Positions 40,101 to 52,557 are shown, counted from the first letter of the stretch. The stretch: DNA of 64,000 nt from Beroe forskalii (GCA_011033025.1 WFMF01000286.1:1-64000), one strand, 5' to 3'. The notes: a model not told the origin generated them from the letters alone. Numbers and translations are program-made.

Positions 40101-43100
40101 AGTGACTTCATCAATACACAACTTCTATATTACGAACATATATGACAGATCCACCAATTTCACTAAGGCAGACTTCTTTCTATTTTTATCCCAGGTCAAG
40201 CTTGAAGTTTCTGTTACAATAACGAAGCATCTGAAAACCAGGTATAATACTAGCATTCAAGATCTTCTACTGAAAAGGTTTCAGTCACACAAGAGAATAT
40301 TTGAGCTTTCTTTGTGTTCAGATAATAGTTTTAATTAAATTTTTCTACAAAGATTATTACCATTGGTAAGGCAGACTGAGTTGCTCATTCTTTGTTGTGT
40401 GTCACCTTTGACTGCTCACTTGACCTCTAAGCTGACCAACTTCCTCCTGCTGTTCCACTGCTTTCTCTGTCGGGCAAAAAACTTAGCTTCTATCACATGA
40501 CATAATAGACCCTCATTACCAGTGTTGGTCACATTTATATCCTTGCTATCAATATTATGCAATTTGGCTGTTCAGCACTTTATATCCCACAATGTGAGGT
40601 CTAGGTTTGTTAGCAATTATTCTCATCTTGTTCGACCTTCCATTTGGGAAAAGGATATAACTCTCCTCTATTTTCACCTTATCTGAAATGTTAGATATAA
40701 TATCATAAAAATTGCCTCTGCTCACCTAGAATAAAAGTTTTAAAATACTTGATACTGTTATTCTTATCTTTGCCTTTCCAACTGTTCCCTGCTCAATGAC
40801 CACATACGTCCTTGCAAGTTCAGGCTTCAGATACTTCTAGAATCTCCTTTGTTGGGACTAACAGTCTGGGCTCTAAATCCTCTTTCTTGACCTTACTATG
40901 ACTGATTGTTTCAAAACAACAAGTTCCTCTTTACACTGGCAATGTCCTTGATGTACATTGAGTCATTCCAATTCATTCTTCATTGGCACTGCAATGAAAT
41001 CTTAGAAGTTTACATTCAAAACAACAATTCAGTTGGACAACAGTTCAACATGTCTGAGAGAAGTCCAGTGAGTGTTGACACAGTCATAGAAAATTGTACA
41101 CATTTGAATATTAGAATTATAAGATTACATATCCACAATTTTCCACACATTGACAATTGTGGTTTTATGATCTGTGAATTTGGGTATCTGGGTATCAGGG
41201 CTTGAGATTGGGAGTGATTTATCAACTCACTGTTAGCTAAGCTTCCTAGAGTAAGTATGACACTCCTCATTCCTTTTTCTGTCACATTATTAACAATCAA
41301 GTCCAGTTCTATCAGGGGTCAGTTCTGTTTCATATTTTCCTCAAATTCGTTGGGGGACATGGAATTAAACTTTCTGTGAATCCTTTTATGGATGATCATG
41401 ACATAGCAGACAAGTTAGCTAAAACTGAAGACCAAAAAATGAAAAATAGCAAATCGAGTATTTAAATCCAGCAACCTGCCATGCCTTACCAGTTCCAAGC
41501 CCGCATAGTGTGTGCATGCATGTGTTTTCCTGTTCTGGGGAAGCACAAGCAACTAGACAGACATATGTTTTGTGCAAAATTGCAGGGAAAGAGATTATAT
41601 GAAAAGTTACAAGGTTAAGTTCTTTTTGACGCAAGTTAGTGGCTTTTCCACACCCAATCTCGTCCAATTTGGTTTTAATCAAAACATTCAAAATACACTG
41701 AGTGCAACATTCCAGTGGGAAGGTAGTTATTCTTACCAATAAAAGAATCACAAATGTGCATTGCTCATATTGGGGTATCAATTTTGTTTGGCATAATTAG
41801 CATCTAATTGCACTTTCCTTGGCTTGCCTTAAAGTATTAGTGACTCCTCTAAACTTGGCTTCTCCTCAGCATTGAAGGCTAATCAACGCTAAAGCTTTCA
41901 GCAATACAGCTCAATATCACAGGTGGCTGCATCACAAATACAACGACAATTGTGGCTCACCACTTCTGCATGGCATAATCAAAATATAAATACTGTCAGC
42001 ACCACTGCAGCGGCATGTCAGAAAGGTCTATCAACGATAAACAAGTTCTGTAGTGGCATATAATACCTCATGCAAGCTGGGAACAATATGGTATGCAGGC
42101 TATACTGAGTCTGGGCTTCAAGTTTTATGTGTGGTGCTTCCTCAGACTAGGAGGCAAAGTGACAACAGGGACATGTTGTTAGTAAAGTTCAAGCATGCGG
42201 AGGGGTTCAGGCAAATTTTGGGCAAGAAACTACAGAATTTCTTCACATATTATGGCATCTGAATGATTGTCTTTTCAAATCTGTGATGATAACACAAATG
42301 CTCTAACTTTTTAATGATTTAATATATCAACAATCAAAGAATCAATCTTTTTAAAACATATCGATCTGCAAGACTTTTCTCCAACTTGAACTTTTACATG
42401 TAACATGATTCCTTTAGAAGTACTATGCAAGAACAGCCAGATCCTAGTGTGTCAACACTTGTAAAATTATTTGTAGAATTATCCATTCATGATCCACTAC
42501 AATTTATATTTAATGTTATAGTTTACTGTTCTAGTTTAATGATTTACTGACTCTTTCAAAAGTTTAATGATTTACTGAAACTTTCAAAAGAGAGATGTCA
42601 CTGCCCAATTGTCCCTAACTCAAAATTGAATTGTGTCAGGGACAACAGGGAATAGAAATGAAAACAAACAATGAAAAAATTGTGAAATTGGACAAATCTG
42701 ACAAAACAGACTTGAACTTACACTTTACAGACATACAGTATGTATTTTTTCAAAGCTGAAAGGACTTGGTTGTGTTTGTTGGCTGTGGTTTGGTGTTCTT
42801 TATCTTACAACCTATATTTATGAGGGGGTTCCAACAGCCAACTGTCTAAAATCAACTTTTGAAAGTTGTTAATAGTCTAGGATATAATGTAGTTTTAACC
42901 CTTGATAAGTTCAAGTGTAGACCATCCCTACTGTAAGGTTCTTCCCTTATAGTCTTATAAATCCATTCCAGTATAGTCATATTGTCTTATCCCTGATTCC
43001 CTGCCTCGCCTTGAACTATTTCCTGTTCATGTATGAAACACTCAATTCTATGGACTGTCTCCCTGTGTGTATATGACCAAGAGATGAAATTCACGAGCCC

Positions 43101-43480
43101 TTGCCTAGCAGTCTAAATAGTTTATGCAGTCCAAGTACTCAGGCCTTATAGTTTGCAATGATTCCTAGGATTGCCTTAGGCCTTTTGTGTAGTGTGGCAT
43201 GCAATTCATTTGACCCTCTGACATTACATCCCCCATCACTTGATCTATAAGACATGTAGTTGTAGTCAGGAAGCTTTCAGCAGTAGGTCTGGAGTAGTTC
43301 CGGATGAGAATCTGGATCCTCTTGTTCCTACTTTTTTCTCGGGCAGATGGCTTGAACACGTCTCCTCTGGTGACACGGAACATCTTGGTTTGACAGGAGA
43401 GGTTCTTCCCACTTAAAGACCTTGAATAAGCTGCAGATCAATGCGTTCCATCTGTGTTGATTCATCAAGGAATGTAATGT
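37166..43480. other. AT-rich block with decayed retroelement sequence
   Basis: Apart from the reverse transcriptase remnant at 38340-39200, no gene is recognised. None of the repeats found elsewhere in the window occur here. The short open frames (for example 40906-41205 plus and 41419-41781 minus) match no family I know. Confidence 0.5.
38340..39200 (-). pseudogene. Decayed non-LTR retrotransposon reverse transcriptase
   Basis: Minus-strand translation, shifting frame several times, keeps the order of RT motifs of Jockey/CR1-type LINEs: KMPHVWKAANVIAFAPKRFK, then TLQTVSLTCIS, VDIFDFWKAFDSIP, YGVDGQ, RDFLSDR, and finally KLFADDLGDL, which holds the catalytic FADD. Stops and frameshifts are spread throughout, so it is dead. 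It probably extends towards higher coordinates (endonuclease), but I could not trace it. Confidence 0.8.
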
Positions 43481-44339
43481 CAGGGGGGGGGGGGGTCAAA
43501 TGTCGCACCAATCCTCAGACTGTGACGTTTGATCCCCCGCTTTCCTCTACAGATTTGCTGTACTGAAGTAGGGGATGTAATGTTGGGGGTCAAGTGTCCC
43601 TTTACTGGTTTTATGGTGCGCTGAGCAGAGGAAGCACTTGGTCAGGGTGAATTGCCCCTTTGCAGATGTGTACAGTAACAGTGAGACCCTAATTAACCAT
43701 AGGGCCTCCAATGATGAGGTGCCCATAATAGAGAGATAGAGGGACCATCTGGTAAAGGTAGGGATCTGTTGTAGCTTGGGAACCAGATTTACCATCACAT
43801 CCAGGATTTTGTTGGTGCAATATCCAACGGATCACCACATCCCCTTCCGGGTTGGGTGGCAACTCTCAATTGCAGAGAGTTCTTATGGGACCCGCCTGGT
43901 TGCACTACTAGGCTTGCTAGCAACCTCTTACCTGGTACTAGGTGGTGATACTCTAGGAGTAACAATTGGACGGGGACGCCCCTCCGAAGATTGACTACCT
44001 TGATGGTAAGAAGGAGGAAATAAGACTCTCTTTAATTAACCTTGTGCTCGGTGAACACGCCACTGGTTGAGTTTGTGCGACAGTCTATTACATAGTGAGG
44101 GGATGAAGTGTGGACTTATGATTTGCTTGTATTTGTTGGTATCTACGTTATGGTACTATCTCTAATATAATTTGCCATTCTATGTACTATTATATTTTAT
44201 TTGGTACGTCCGTAACGTTTTTTGTCCTTTTGTAGACTCATTTTTGGGCGCCCACGTTCAGTACGGATATACGTTGATACATAACTTTAGATCTGGTTGG
44301 AATTTTTTATGCGGTAAAAAGGATTCACTTAATTTGAAA
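43481..44339. other. No gene recognised; 16-base G run
   Basis: Contains a long G homopolymer at about 43484-43497 and two loosely similar copies of a GTAATGTnnGGGGGTCAA block (43478, 43576). The open frames at 43547-43798 (minus) and 43776-43994 (plus) are not recognisable. Confidence 0.4.
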
Positions 44340-45450
44340 ATTTGCGAAACGAGGTGCTGCGTAGCAGCACCGGGTGAGCTGTGTATTTGCAGGCCCGACG
44401 GGCCTGTTTGACTTTATTATAAAGTAAATTGAGTGTATGGGATTCTGTGCATACCTAATGGGAAAAGTAGTTCTGATGCTATGGTAACATGTGAAGTGTG
44501 TGGATTTCATTTCTTGCGTTGTTTACTTTGTTGCGCTACTCACATGAACCTGCAACTTTGGTTGTGATTCGAATTTTTCGATGCAGTGTAAAGTTTTTAC
44601 TAGCAATCCCTATTTGTAAAACAACTCGTTGGCAACTGTACAGAAAAGATCTTCCTAACATTTAGTCCCCATTTGTATTTTTGTGTGGTGTGAATTGTAA
44701 ATTTTGTGGAGATAAATAAAACTTCTTTGTTTTCCTTAACTTCTTTGTTTACCTCAATTACAATGGTTGTAATCTGCGAACGAGGTGCTGCAAAGCAGCG
44801 CCGAGTGAGCTGCGTATTGTAAGGCACAATGGGACTGCTATAGTCTTAAATATAAAGTAAATTGAGTGTATGGGAATCGTGTCGGCGTGTGTATGGGACT
44901 CTGTCTTTATCAAAGATTAGAATGGGAAAACCGTGTGTATGGGCACTGTGTCGTTGTGTGTATGCCGTATGGGATTCGTGTCGGAATGTTCATGCAGATT
45001 GGGGAAAGTAGCTCTGTTGCTATGGTAACATGTGAAGTATGTGAATTTTATTTTTTGCTGTGTTGGTTTTAATACGCTAACCCTGAACCTGTAACTTTGG
45101 TTCTGATTGCAATATTTTGATAGTATGATGCAGTAAAAGTATTTCAATACTATGAATTACAATGTTTGAAATTTGCGAACGAGGTGCTGTTAGCTGTAAA
45201 GCATCCCCGGGTGAGCTGTGTATTGTAAGGCACAATGGGACTACTATAGTCTCAAATATAAAGGAAATTGAGTGTATGGGAATCGTGTCAGCGTGTGCAT
45301 GAGACTGTGTCTTTTCATAGATTTGAATGGAGAAAACCGTGTGTATGGGCATTGTGTTGTTATGTGTATGGACTTCGTGTCGGAATGCACGTGCAGATTG
45401 GGAAAAGTAGTTCTGTTACTTGTTACTGTTATTTGTTTTATTATTTGTTT
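44340..45450 (+). mobile_element. Head-to-tail Helitron-like units
   Basis: Three 3' ends with GCGAACGAGGTGCTG, GGTGAGCTGTGTATT-type sequence and a short hairpin (about 44340-44410, 44778-44845, 45178-45250) are each followed at once by a start resembling ATATAAAGTAAATTGAGTG (44415, 44850, 45258). The units are about 410-430 bp. The same end-then-start arrangement is seen at 4259-4290. Rolling-circle elements can form such tandem chains. Confidence 0.5.
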
Positions 45451-45581
45451 TATTACTATGGCATCATTAATTGGAGTATGTATTTGATTATATCGTCACC
45501 TGATCACTCACAGTTCACACCCATCTCCCATCCCCCACTCCCTGACACCACTCATTTCACTTATAAGCACACTCTCACCGG

Positions 45582-46145
45582 GTGAAAAATCCACAGTTCA
45601 AACCAAAAAATACGCCAAAAAGTCAATCAAGAATTCAACCGCTACCAAGTTGCAAATTCCGCGTACAGACTATAGTAAAGTCACTAACTGAACACTTCAC
45701 TGATTGCTGGGAATATGAAAAATCCGAATCGTCTAAACTATCATTCTATCACGCGTGCAAGAAAAAATTTGCAAGAGAACCATATTTAGATATATCAAGG
45801 GATTTTTCGCGAAGATATAACACAACCAAATTCAGAATTAGTTCACGATCTGGAAATTGTGGAAGATACAATAAAATACCGAGAGAAGCGCGTATTTGTT
45901 CATGGTGTAACACATCAATGGGTGTTAACGTGATAGAAGATGAATTTCACGCAATCAATGACTGTGACCTGTATGGTAGCCTGCGCAATAAGCTTATCAC
46001 GAGACTGAATAAAGCTCCAGGACCTCAATCTGACACGCCTATTGATCAATCACAACTCAAAGCTAATTTTCACACTCTCCTATCACCATATGTCTTCACC
46101 AACCTGGACAATCATACTGCATTCAACGGCCATCACAGCCACTAG
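45582..46145 (+). pseudogene. LINE ORF2 C-terminal fragment (zinc-knuckle region)
   Basis: An open frame of 187 codons. Residues 45-165 match the tail that follows reverse transcriptase in many animal LINEs: LSFYHACKKKFAREPYLD, TTKFRISSRSGNCGRYNKIP, then ARICSWCNTSMG with CxxC, and DEFHAINDCDLYGSLRNKL supplying the His and Cys. The CxxC...H...C set forms a likely zinc site. The reverse transcriptase expected upstream is absent, so this is a 5'-truncated insertion or remnant. The N-terminal 25 residues after the ATG are probably flanking sequence. Confidence 0.75.
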
Positions 46146-47682
46146 TGACGGGATATCTCACTAAGTCAAAGACGTGAATACATAATCAACTGCATGCACA
46201 TTTCTATGTCATGTCATTGAAACCAGACGCAAATATATGAACGAGTTAAAGGAAAAAGAGAAACGAGCAAACACACTCACTATTTACATAGCAAATGGCA
46301 TATCACAGAACTAAAATGAAGGTAAAAATGGCGTGTCACAGTCTGTCACCTATGCGCTGATTCAATAATTATCATACCTTACACTCACACATTTACATCG
46401 GCTCGATTTCACTGCCAAATCAACTATGATGGAGTATCCTGCATAAATGGGCCTCACTTATTCACAGCCTATGTCCCAAAAAATCGGTAACACCTCAGCA
46501 GTGCCCTATGATAACTTATCATCCTATAACCCTGTGAGAAAACTAATGCAGACAAAACAGGTGAACGAAACATTGCGCTGAGAAGTCATTTTTCAACCAA
46601 ACAACTGAAGTGAGCTAATTGAGAAATCACTTAATTATTTTGCATAACTTGAGATTTGGAAAGTGTATTATTCATGATGATACAACTGATCTTGTGGGCA
46701 TCACGAATAGATCCAACAGATCATTTGGTCAATATCATGAGAAAACTTCCTATAATCAATCATTTCAATTTGAAAGCAAGAGCTGAATCAATTGGGAAGT
46801 GACAATTGTGTATTGACTAATACGGATAGACTGAATATAATCTCATAAAGCCTTTTATATACAGTTTGAGCGAACTTGATTTATCATAGGTAATGGAAAC
46901 AATGTGAGTCGATAGTGAATTTACACTTACTTTTTTAGAGTTTGAGATCATGATATCAACTGCGAAAATATGCGAGACATGAAATGTTTTGAATTAATGT
47001 AATAAAGATTAATGTTTGTTGTTTACAGTAGTGTTTACAGTAGTGTCATTGTAAAATATAACAACCAACGTCAGTTGGTTTTTATTAACATTTAAACCTT
47101 GTAAACCTTGTAAACCTCTCACCCTCCATCATCAGCTGACGACGATGATCACATTATTTTCGAAAGCTCCTGATTTTTAAACTCTACTGATCATTGACCG
47201 TTTTAACTTGCTCCCTAAATGTGTTGATTCCATTTCTTGCGCTGTTTTCTTTGTTACGCAACTCACTTGAGCCTGCAGTAAAAGGTTTTCATAAATTTGA
47301 ATTTAGCAAAGAGGTGCAGCGAAAAGTGACAAAGGCAACTTGAACTGGGGCTCAAACGATTGTGTTTTGAGCGACTGTCTGTGTTTTTTGTCTCAGCCTG
47401 TTACATAGTGACACTTGCTGCGTTGCAACTGCCACTGTCTTTTCCCTGTCATAGGTTTTGGGAAGTGGGAAAACTTAACCACTGCAAACAAATGCAACCA
47501 AAATATGTACTTATAGTATAGTAGTATTCAAACATTATCATTTGAAAAACCCTCCCCCCTTCGGCAGAATTGTCTCAAAAACCAATCCCTAGCTCAAAAA
47601 AGTAAACTAGAACAGGGACAATTGAGCCATTGCACTCCTCCTTTACTAAAGTAAACAATTCCTTTGATCTCATTCTTACCAG
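46146..47682. other. No gene recognised
   Basis: Intergenic or intronic sequence without clear repeats. The minus-strand frame 47575-47784 overlaps the exon below and is judged a shadow. Confidence 0.4.
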
Positions 47683-48025
47683 ATCCCACCCTGCTATTGT
47701 ACTGAAACAGAGAACACGAACAGTACCATCAATACGGCTGGTAAACAGAGGTAACCAACAAATGAGAAGATCACCCAGGCCCAATATCAGAAGATCAACT
47801 CCTTCACTCCGTACTGGACGGCAGTCACCTTCAGTAAGACAAAATGATGATGTGAGGGGTCAGCTGAGGGGTAGACCCCGATTGGTGGCTGTCATCCGAG
47901 TGCCTTTGCTCAGCACTGAACAAGTTATGAGACTTCTTCTGACACACTTGCAGCAATATGAACACAACATGATGTTCCCTGACCAGGATTACCTGAGGGA
48001 GAGGTTAGAGGATGCTCTACAATAA
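47683..48025 (+). CDS. Unidentified gene, probable terminal exon
   Basis: An acceptor ATTCTTACCAG precedes a phase-2 frame of 113 codons ending in TAA. The first two thirds are arginine/serine/proline-rich and probably disordered (RRSPRPNIRRSTPSLRTGRQ). The end is a likely helix pair: LLSTEQVMRLLLTHLQQYEH and PDQDYLRERLEDALQ. No family recognised. The frame stays open upstream of the acceptor to an ATG at 47630, so a single-exon reading is possible. A polyadenylation-like AATAAA lies near 48315. Confidence 0.5.
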
Positions 48026-49675
48026 TCAAACTTAGGAATTATAAGTTAGGTGCTGATTAAAGTTGAGATGATTTTATTGGATTAATAGACTAATACTGAT
48101 AGCCTATAGGTTGAACACAAATATTGGATCAAATGAGCCCCCAGCCTTGGGATTAGATTTTACCAAAGATTGACCTTTTACAGAGGACATGGCCTCAGTC
48201 AGAAAAGTTTATTTCTTGGTTTACCTCAGTGCTGGTTGAAATTGATTCGTAATTTCCTTTGCCTTGGCCAAGTTTTTCAAATTTTACTTAGTATTTGACC
48301 AAGGATTATTCAAAAATAAAGTAATTAGTAAAATATTAAAAATGTAATAATTAGTAAAATATTTAAAGCAAAATGGGGGGTAATGATTGGCTATGTTATG
48401 AAAGATTAGTGTTGTGATTGGATTCTTGTAAATAGTATATTATATATACACGGTTTGCTCAGTACAATGATAATCAAATTGATTACTATTCATTGGGCTT
48501 GATTAATGATTAGGTATTTATTTGTAGCAATTTATTTATTGTATCTCTAACTTGGATGTATTTGTTGTTTATGACTATTTACCTACCTGCTATTTTACTG
48601 TTTGGAGCTGGATTCTAAATACTTGTGTGATTGTACATGTAAATCTATTTTGTTTCACTCATATCAAGAATCACTGGCGATTTGGTTTAAAGGAGGTTCC
48701 AATCACTAACCCTAAATTGATATACCCTATTTGTTGATAGAATAGGGAGAATATCATTAATCTTGATAATTTTTGTGCTGTGAAGATTCATAATCTAATC
48801 AAATTGGAGGAACTTAACTCATACTCAGGTCAGTTCAAAGGTAACACAAGAGTTTTGTTCGTTTGACGTTTTCTGACAAGAAATTGCAGGCCTCTCACTC
48901 CCCTCCACAAGTGGCCAACATCTTTGAAATAACGAGCAAAAGAGCAATAGTTTCAAACCCATAATAACATGCATGAAAACATGAACAGAACAAAACATTG
49001 GTTTTGGCTTCTGCTCTTATCTGGCCAACTTCGGTCAAAATTTTCCTTGAAAAGCATAGCGGCATTCCTTGAATTTGAAGACAAAGTTTTCTAATATGAG
49101 CCCCCGGCCCCCGGTCCCAGTTTAATTAATTAATAATTATCCATAATCATAACTATAAGAAGCGCTCCCCTCACTTCTCCCTATAATTGCAGTATTGTTC
49201 GAAATGCCAGGTTTATTATATCTACTGGCAAAGTCTTTTTTAGTAACGAATTATACCATAATTCTTTAGACCAATATAAGCTACCCTATTATCTAATTCT
49301 TCCTTCAGCTATCAGCTAATGCTTGTAACTACCTCGAATTGTGGCTTGTGTTTATCAATAGTTAGAATAAATATGAAATCATAAAAAGAGCGCTTTTTGG
49401 ATTGATGCTATAGTTTGTTTTGTACAGAAACCGAGAAATCAAATAACTTTTTTGAGTGTATTCTGGGATGGTGTGTGTAGAATAGGGATTTCGTCGGTTA
49501 TGCAAATAGAAATTGGACGAGTAGAGTGGTTACGAACACCTTCAATTGTAACTATTAAAACGTCATTGAAGATGTTCGTAAATACTTCACTCGTCCTATT
49601 TCTGATTACATTGTATTCTAGAAGATATTTATTTTTCAAATCAGTGCCTGATTTGAGGGAATATGTAGGTAGTTG
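48026..49675. other. No gene recognised between 48025 and the MSRB1 5' region
   Basis: AT-rich, including a probable 3' UTR just after 48025. No repeat partner or exon seen. Confidence 0.4.
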
Positions 49676-49728
49676 ATGTATAGAAGAACCTTACATAAAC
49701 TTCCTGTTCTCCTACAATCAACTCATCC

Positions 49729-49802
49729 GGTTGCTTGGCAACAATCAGCTAGTTATACGGTTGCTCGGCAACTCTTTGCAAACAGTTATATTCATTGGCA
49801 AC
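49729..49802 (+). promoter_or_regulatory. Tandem RFX-type X-box-like motifs upstream of MSRB1
   Basis: GGTTGCTTGGCAAC at 49729 and GGTTGCTCGGCAAC at 49759 are near-palindromic and resemble the RFX X-box (two inverted RGYAAC-type half-sites). A half-site TTGGCAAC follows near 49795. They lie 50-120 bp before the MSRB1 start codon, where a proximal promoter would be. Function is inferred from motif only. Confidence 0.4.
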
Positions 49803-49849
49803 TAAAAGACGGTCGATTGGGGTCTTGGAAACACCCTAAACGTTTCAAC

Positions 49850-52504
49850 ATGTCGTTCTGTGGCTTTACAAAGGGCGAAGTTTACAGAGACCATTTCCAG
49901 CATGGTAAGTTGGTACTTTTATTATAATTTTATGTGTTATATGGAACCGTATTTTCTTGATTTGTCTTTCCAGTCTGCCGTACGTAACGGCAACGCGCGC
50001 AGATCTATAGCGTACACGTGCTGGTTCTGAAATGTGCACTCCATCATTCATGGATGGTTGCTCATCTAACTTCAGCTCTGAGATTTGCTCTGATCTTGGT
50101 TGCTCATCTAACTTCAGCTCTGAGATTTGCTCTGATTTTGGTTGCTCATCTAACTTCAGCTCTGAGATTTGCTCTGATCTTGGTTGCTTATTTAACTTTA
50201 GCTCTGAGATTTGCTCTGATTTTGGTTGCTCATCTAACTTCAGCTCTGAAATTTGCTCTGATTTTGGTTGCTCATCAAACTTCAGCTCTGAAATTTGCTC
50301 TGATTTTGGTTGCTCATCTAACTTCAGCTGTGAGATTAGCTCTGATTTTGGTTACTTATCTAACTTCAGCTCATATCATTCCAGGGATGTACGTGTGTAG
50401 CAAGTGTGACAATCCGCTCTTCAAATCGGCGGCTAAGTACAAGCACAGCACTCCGTGGCCTGCCTTCACTGAGCCCATCACCAAGGAGAGCCTCAAGAAG
50501 TACCACGAGACGGAGATGGCACTCAAGGTAAGGAATCACGTGACAAGGTGTTAGAAGTCACGTGACATGGTGTAAGAAGTCACGTGACATGGTGTAAGAA
50601 GTCACGTGACATGGTGTTAGAAGTCACGTGACATGATGTAAGAAGTCACGTGACATGGTGTTACAAGTCACGTGACATGGTGTACCTTATAAGGTGTATT
50701 TAATCAGATATAGGACGAAAATCTTCAATTGTAACAATTAAAACGTCGTGTTCTTGTGATGTTGCAATGAATATATCCTTCATCATATTCACACATTCTG
50801 AGAAGTTTATTGGTTAGAACACAAAACTGACATGTAACATATTCATATCACTAAGTTCTTATCTTGACTAAATCAACAGATAATTGAAATTAAATTAATT
50901 GATTAGAATATGCACTGAATATATTATACGACAATCTACTTCTGTGACCTCGTGTTCTATAGTTCTATTTTAATTGGTTCTCTAAAGTCTCCATACTCCA
51001 ACCCAATGATTGGACCCTATTATCCTATGTCTCATTGTGATTGGTTCTTCTTCAAAACCGCTCAATTCTCAAAGACGCTCAATTCTAATTGTTATTAGGA
51101 TATGTTGACCGGTCCGAAGGGAACGTTGTTAATTCTTTCAATTGTCTTGGCTCAACTTCTTGGCGCCTAATCCTAGTAAAAAACAGTCTTGTCCCCTTAT
51201 CATTCATCAAATTCACTTAATTAACACTAAGGTCAACAACCTCAGCCACAACAGGTGAAGCACCAACAAACACACCCACACAGACATGATCATCGGCAAC
51301 CACCTGAAGAAGGTTTTCCAAACACTCAACAACAACATGGGTAACCGCATCCGGTACCGAACTGCCATCTCCATTATTACAGGTCATATAGGAGTATAGG
51401 ACTGAACAAACACTTACACAGAATTACACGTGCAGACACAAGTGATATGATGTAAGAAGTCATGTGACATGATTTAGAACTAAACCCCCCATTTCGATAT
51501 GAAACTTGTTGTTAGAGCACGATTTAAAACTCCTATATAAACTTGGAGCTGAGTAGTAGTGTACGTATTAAGCTCTGATTCACATCAAAACAGAAGCTGA
51601 TTGTCATAGCGGTGTGTGTATATCATAACGCTTTACATTGCGCTGTAAAGTGTGAGCAAGGATGTTGAAAGGTTGTTAGTTTCCCAGAGCCGTGACAATA
51701 TGCACTGACATTGTGAGTTATAATATATCAAACAGTACTGAACATTTTAGTAGCTTTAAACTACTAAAATGTAGTCATTAGATGTAGATAGGTGTAGAAT
51801 CTGAGAATTTACCGTGTGTGAAATGTGAAACATGTCGCACTTCACTCATCAGTGACAATATCAGTGATAAGATGACGGAAACTATCATATGATGTTCAAA
51901 AGTTCCATATCTGAAATAATCTTCATATTATGTACATTAATGAATGTTGACATAATAAAACGTTCCCAACTGAACTCAACAACACACCTATGGAGTTCGT
52001 TGTAAATCAGATATCGAGATTGTGAATCGGTAGGACGGGTTTCGAAACTTCTAAGTAACCCTATCCAAACTCCTCAGCCCGGATTGCTCAAACGCTAGTC
52101 ATGATTTTTGCCTTAGTCTTATCATCAGATATTTCGAAATATCAAACGAAATGTATTTTCAATAAACACGTGCTATGATTAGCGTTGCTAAGAAGCAATG
52201 CCTACTAACCCATTACTGAAAAATGATAATAACCTGACATGGTAAGGGTGAGGCTAAGTAGCTCAGGGTTAGTCTTAGTTCAGTCAGTAATTCTTCCTGC
52301 TATTTCAGTCAGTAATCCTTCCTGCTAGTTAACTCAGTAATCTTTCCTGCTATTCACTGCCCAATACTCCAGGTGCTGTGCGGGAAGTGCGGCCAGGGAC
52401 TCGGCCACCAGTTCCTCTGTGACGGCCCCACCCCGGGCTCCTCGCGCTTCTGAATATTCTCCCACTCTCTGAAGTTCGTAGCTGACGAGAGTGCAGAACA
52501 GTGA
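49850..52504 (+). CDS. MSRB1: Methionine-R-sulfoxide reductase B1, selenoprotein
   Basis: Reduces methionine-R-sulfoxide in proteins, with thioredoxin as reductant; animal MSRB1 (SelR/SelX) uses selenocysteine. Exons 49850-49904, 50385-50527 and 52373-52504, GT/AG borders, 109 residues (human 116). It starts [16 protein letters not shown] like the vertebrate proteins. Two CxxC pairs, CSKC and CGKC, bind the structural zinc. [11 protein letters not shown] holds the substrate-pocket Trp and Phe, and [11 protein letters not shown] the conserved His. The catalytic residue is Sec93, encoded by TGA at 52451-52453 inside SRF-U-IF; the frame continues [14 protein letters not shown] to the real stop TGA at 52502. 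A SECIS element follows 54 bases later. Without recoding the enzyme would lack its catalytic residue. The start at 49850 is chosen by homology; an in-frame upstream ATG exists at 49676. Intron 1 and intron 2 carry minisatellites. Confidence 0.97.
50046..50370 (+). repeat. 42-bp minisatellite in MSRB1 intron 1
   Basis: Eight units of 42 bp, each starting GGTTGCTCATCTAACTTCAG and ending in GATTTGCTCTGATTTT-like sequence. Each has CTAACTTCAG, which resembles a splice acceptor. The unit length is 14 codons and one frame runs open through the array straight into exon 2 of MSRB1. Confidence 0.95.
50531..50685 (+). repeat. ~21-bp minisatellite with seven CACGTG boxes, MSRB1 intron 2
   Basis: Seven copies of AAGTCACGTGACATGGTGT or a close variant, period about 21-22 bp, starting three bases after the intron 2 donor. 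Each unit centres on the 10-bp palindrome GTCACGTGAC, the preferred site of several bHLH-ZIP factors (USF, MITF/TFE). Confidence 0.95.
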
Positions 52505-52557
52505 GGCGTGACCCCTCACGCGTTGCATAAGGTCACGTGATCCAAGCAACGCGTGAG

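Noticed and set aside
41340-41440. Possible RNase H remnant on the plus strand (GHGIKLS...DIADKLAKTE)
   Set aside because: The end resembles the ADKLAK motif of retroelement RNase H, but the catalytic carboxylates before it could not be found, and the nearby reverse transcriptase is on the opposite strand.
52334-52549. Minus-strand 71-codon frame opposite the last MSRB1 exon
   Set aside because: Shadow of the GC-rich coding exon and SECIS region.
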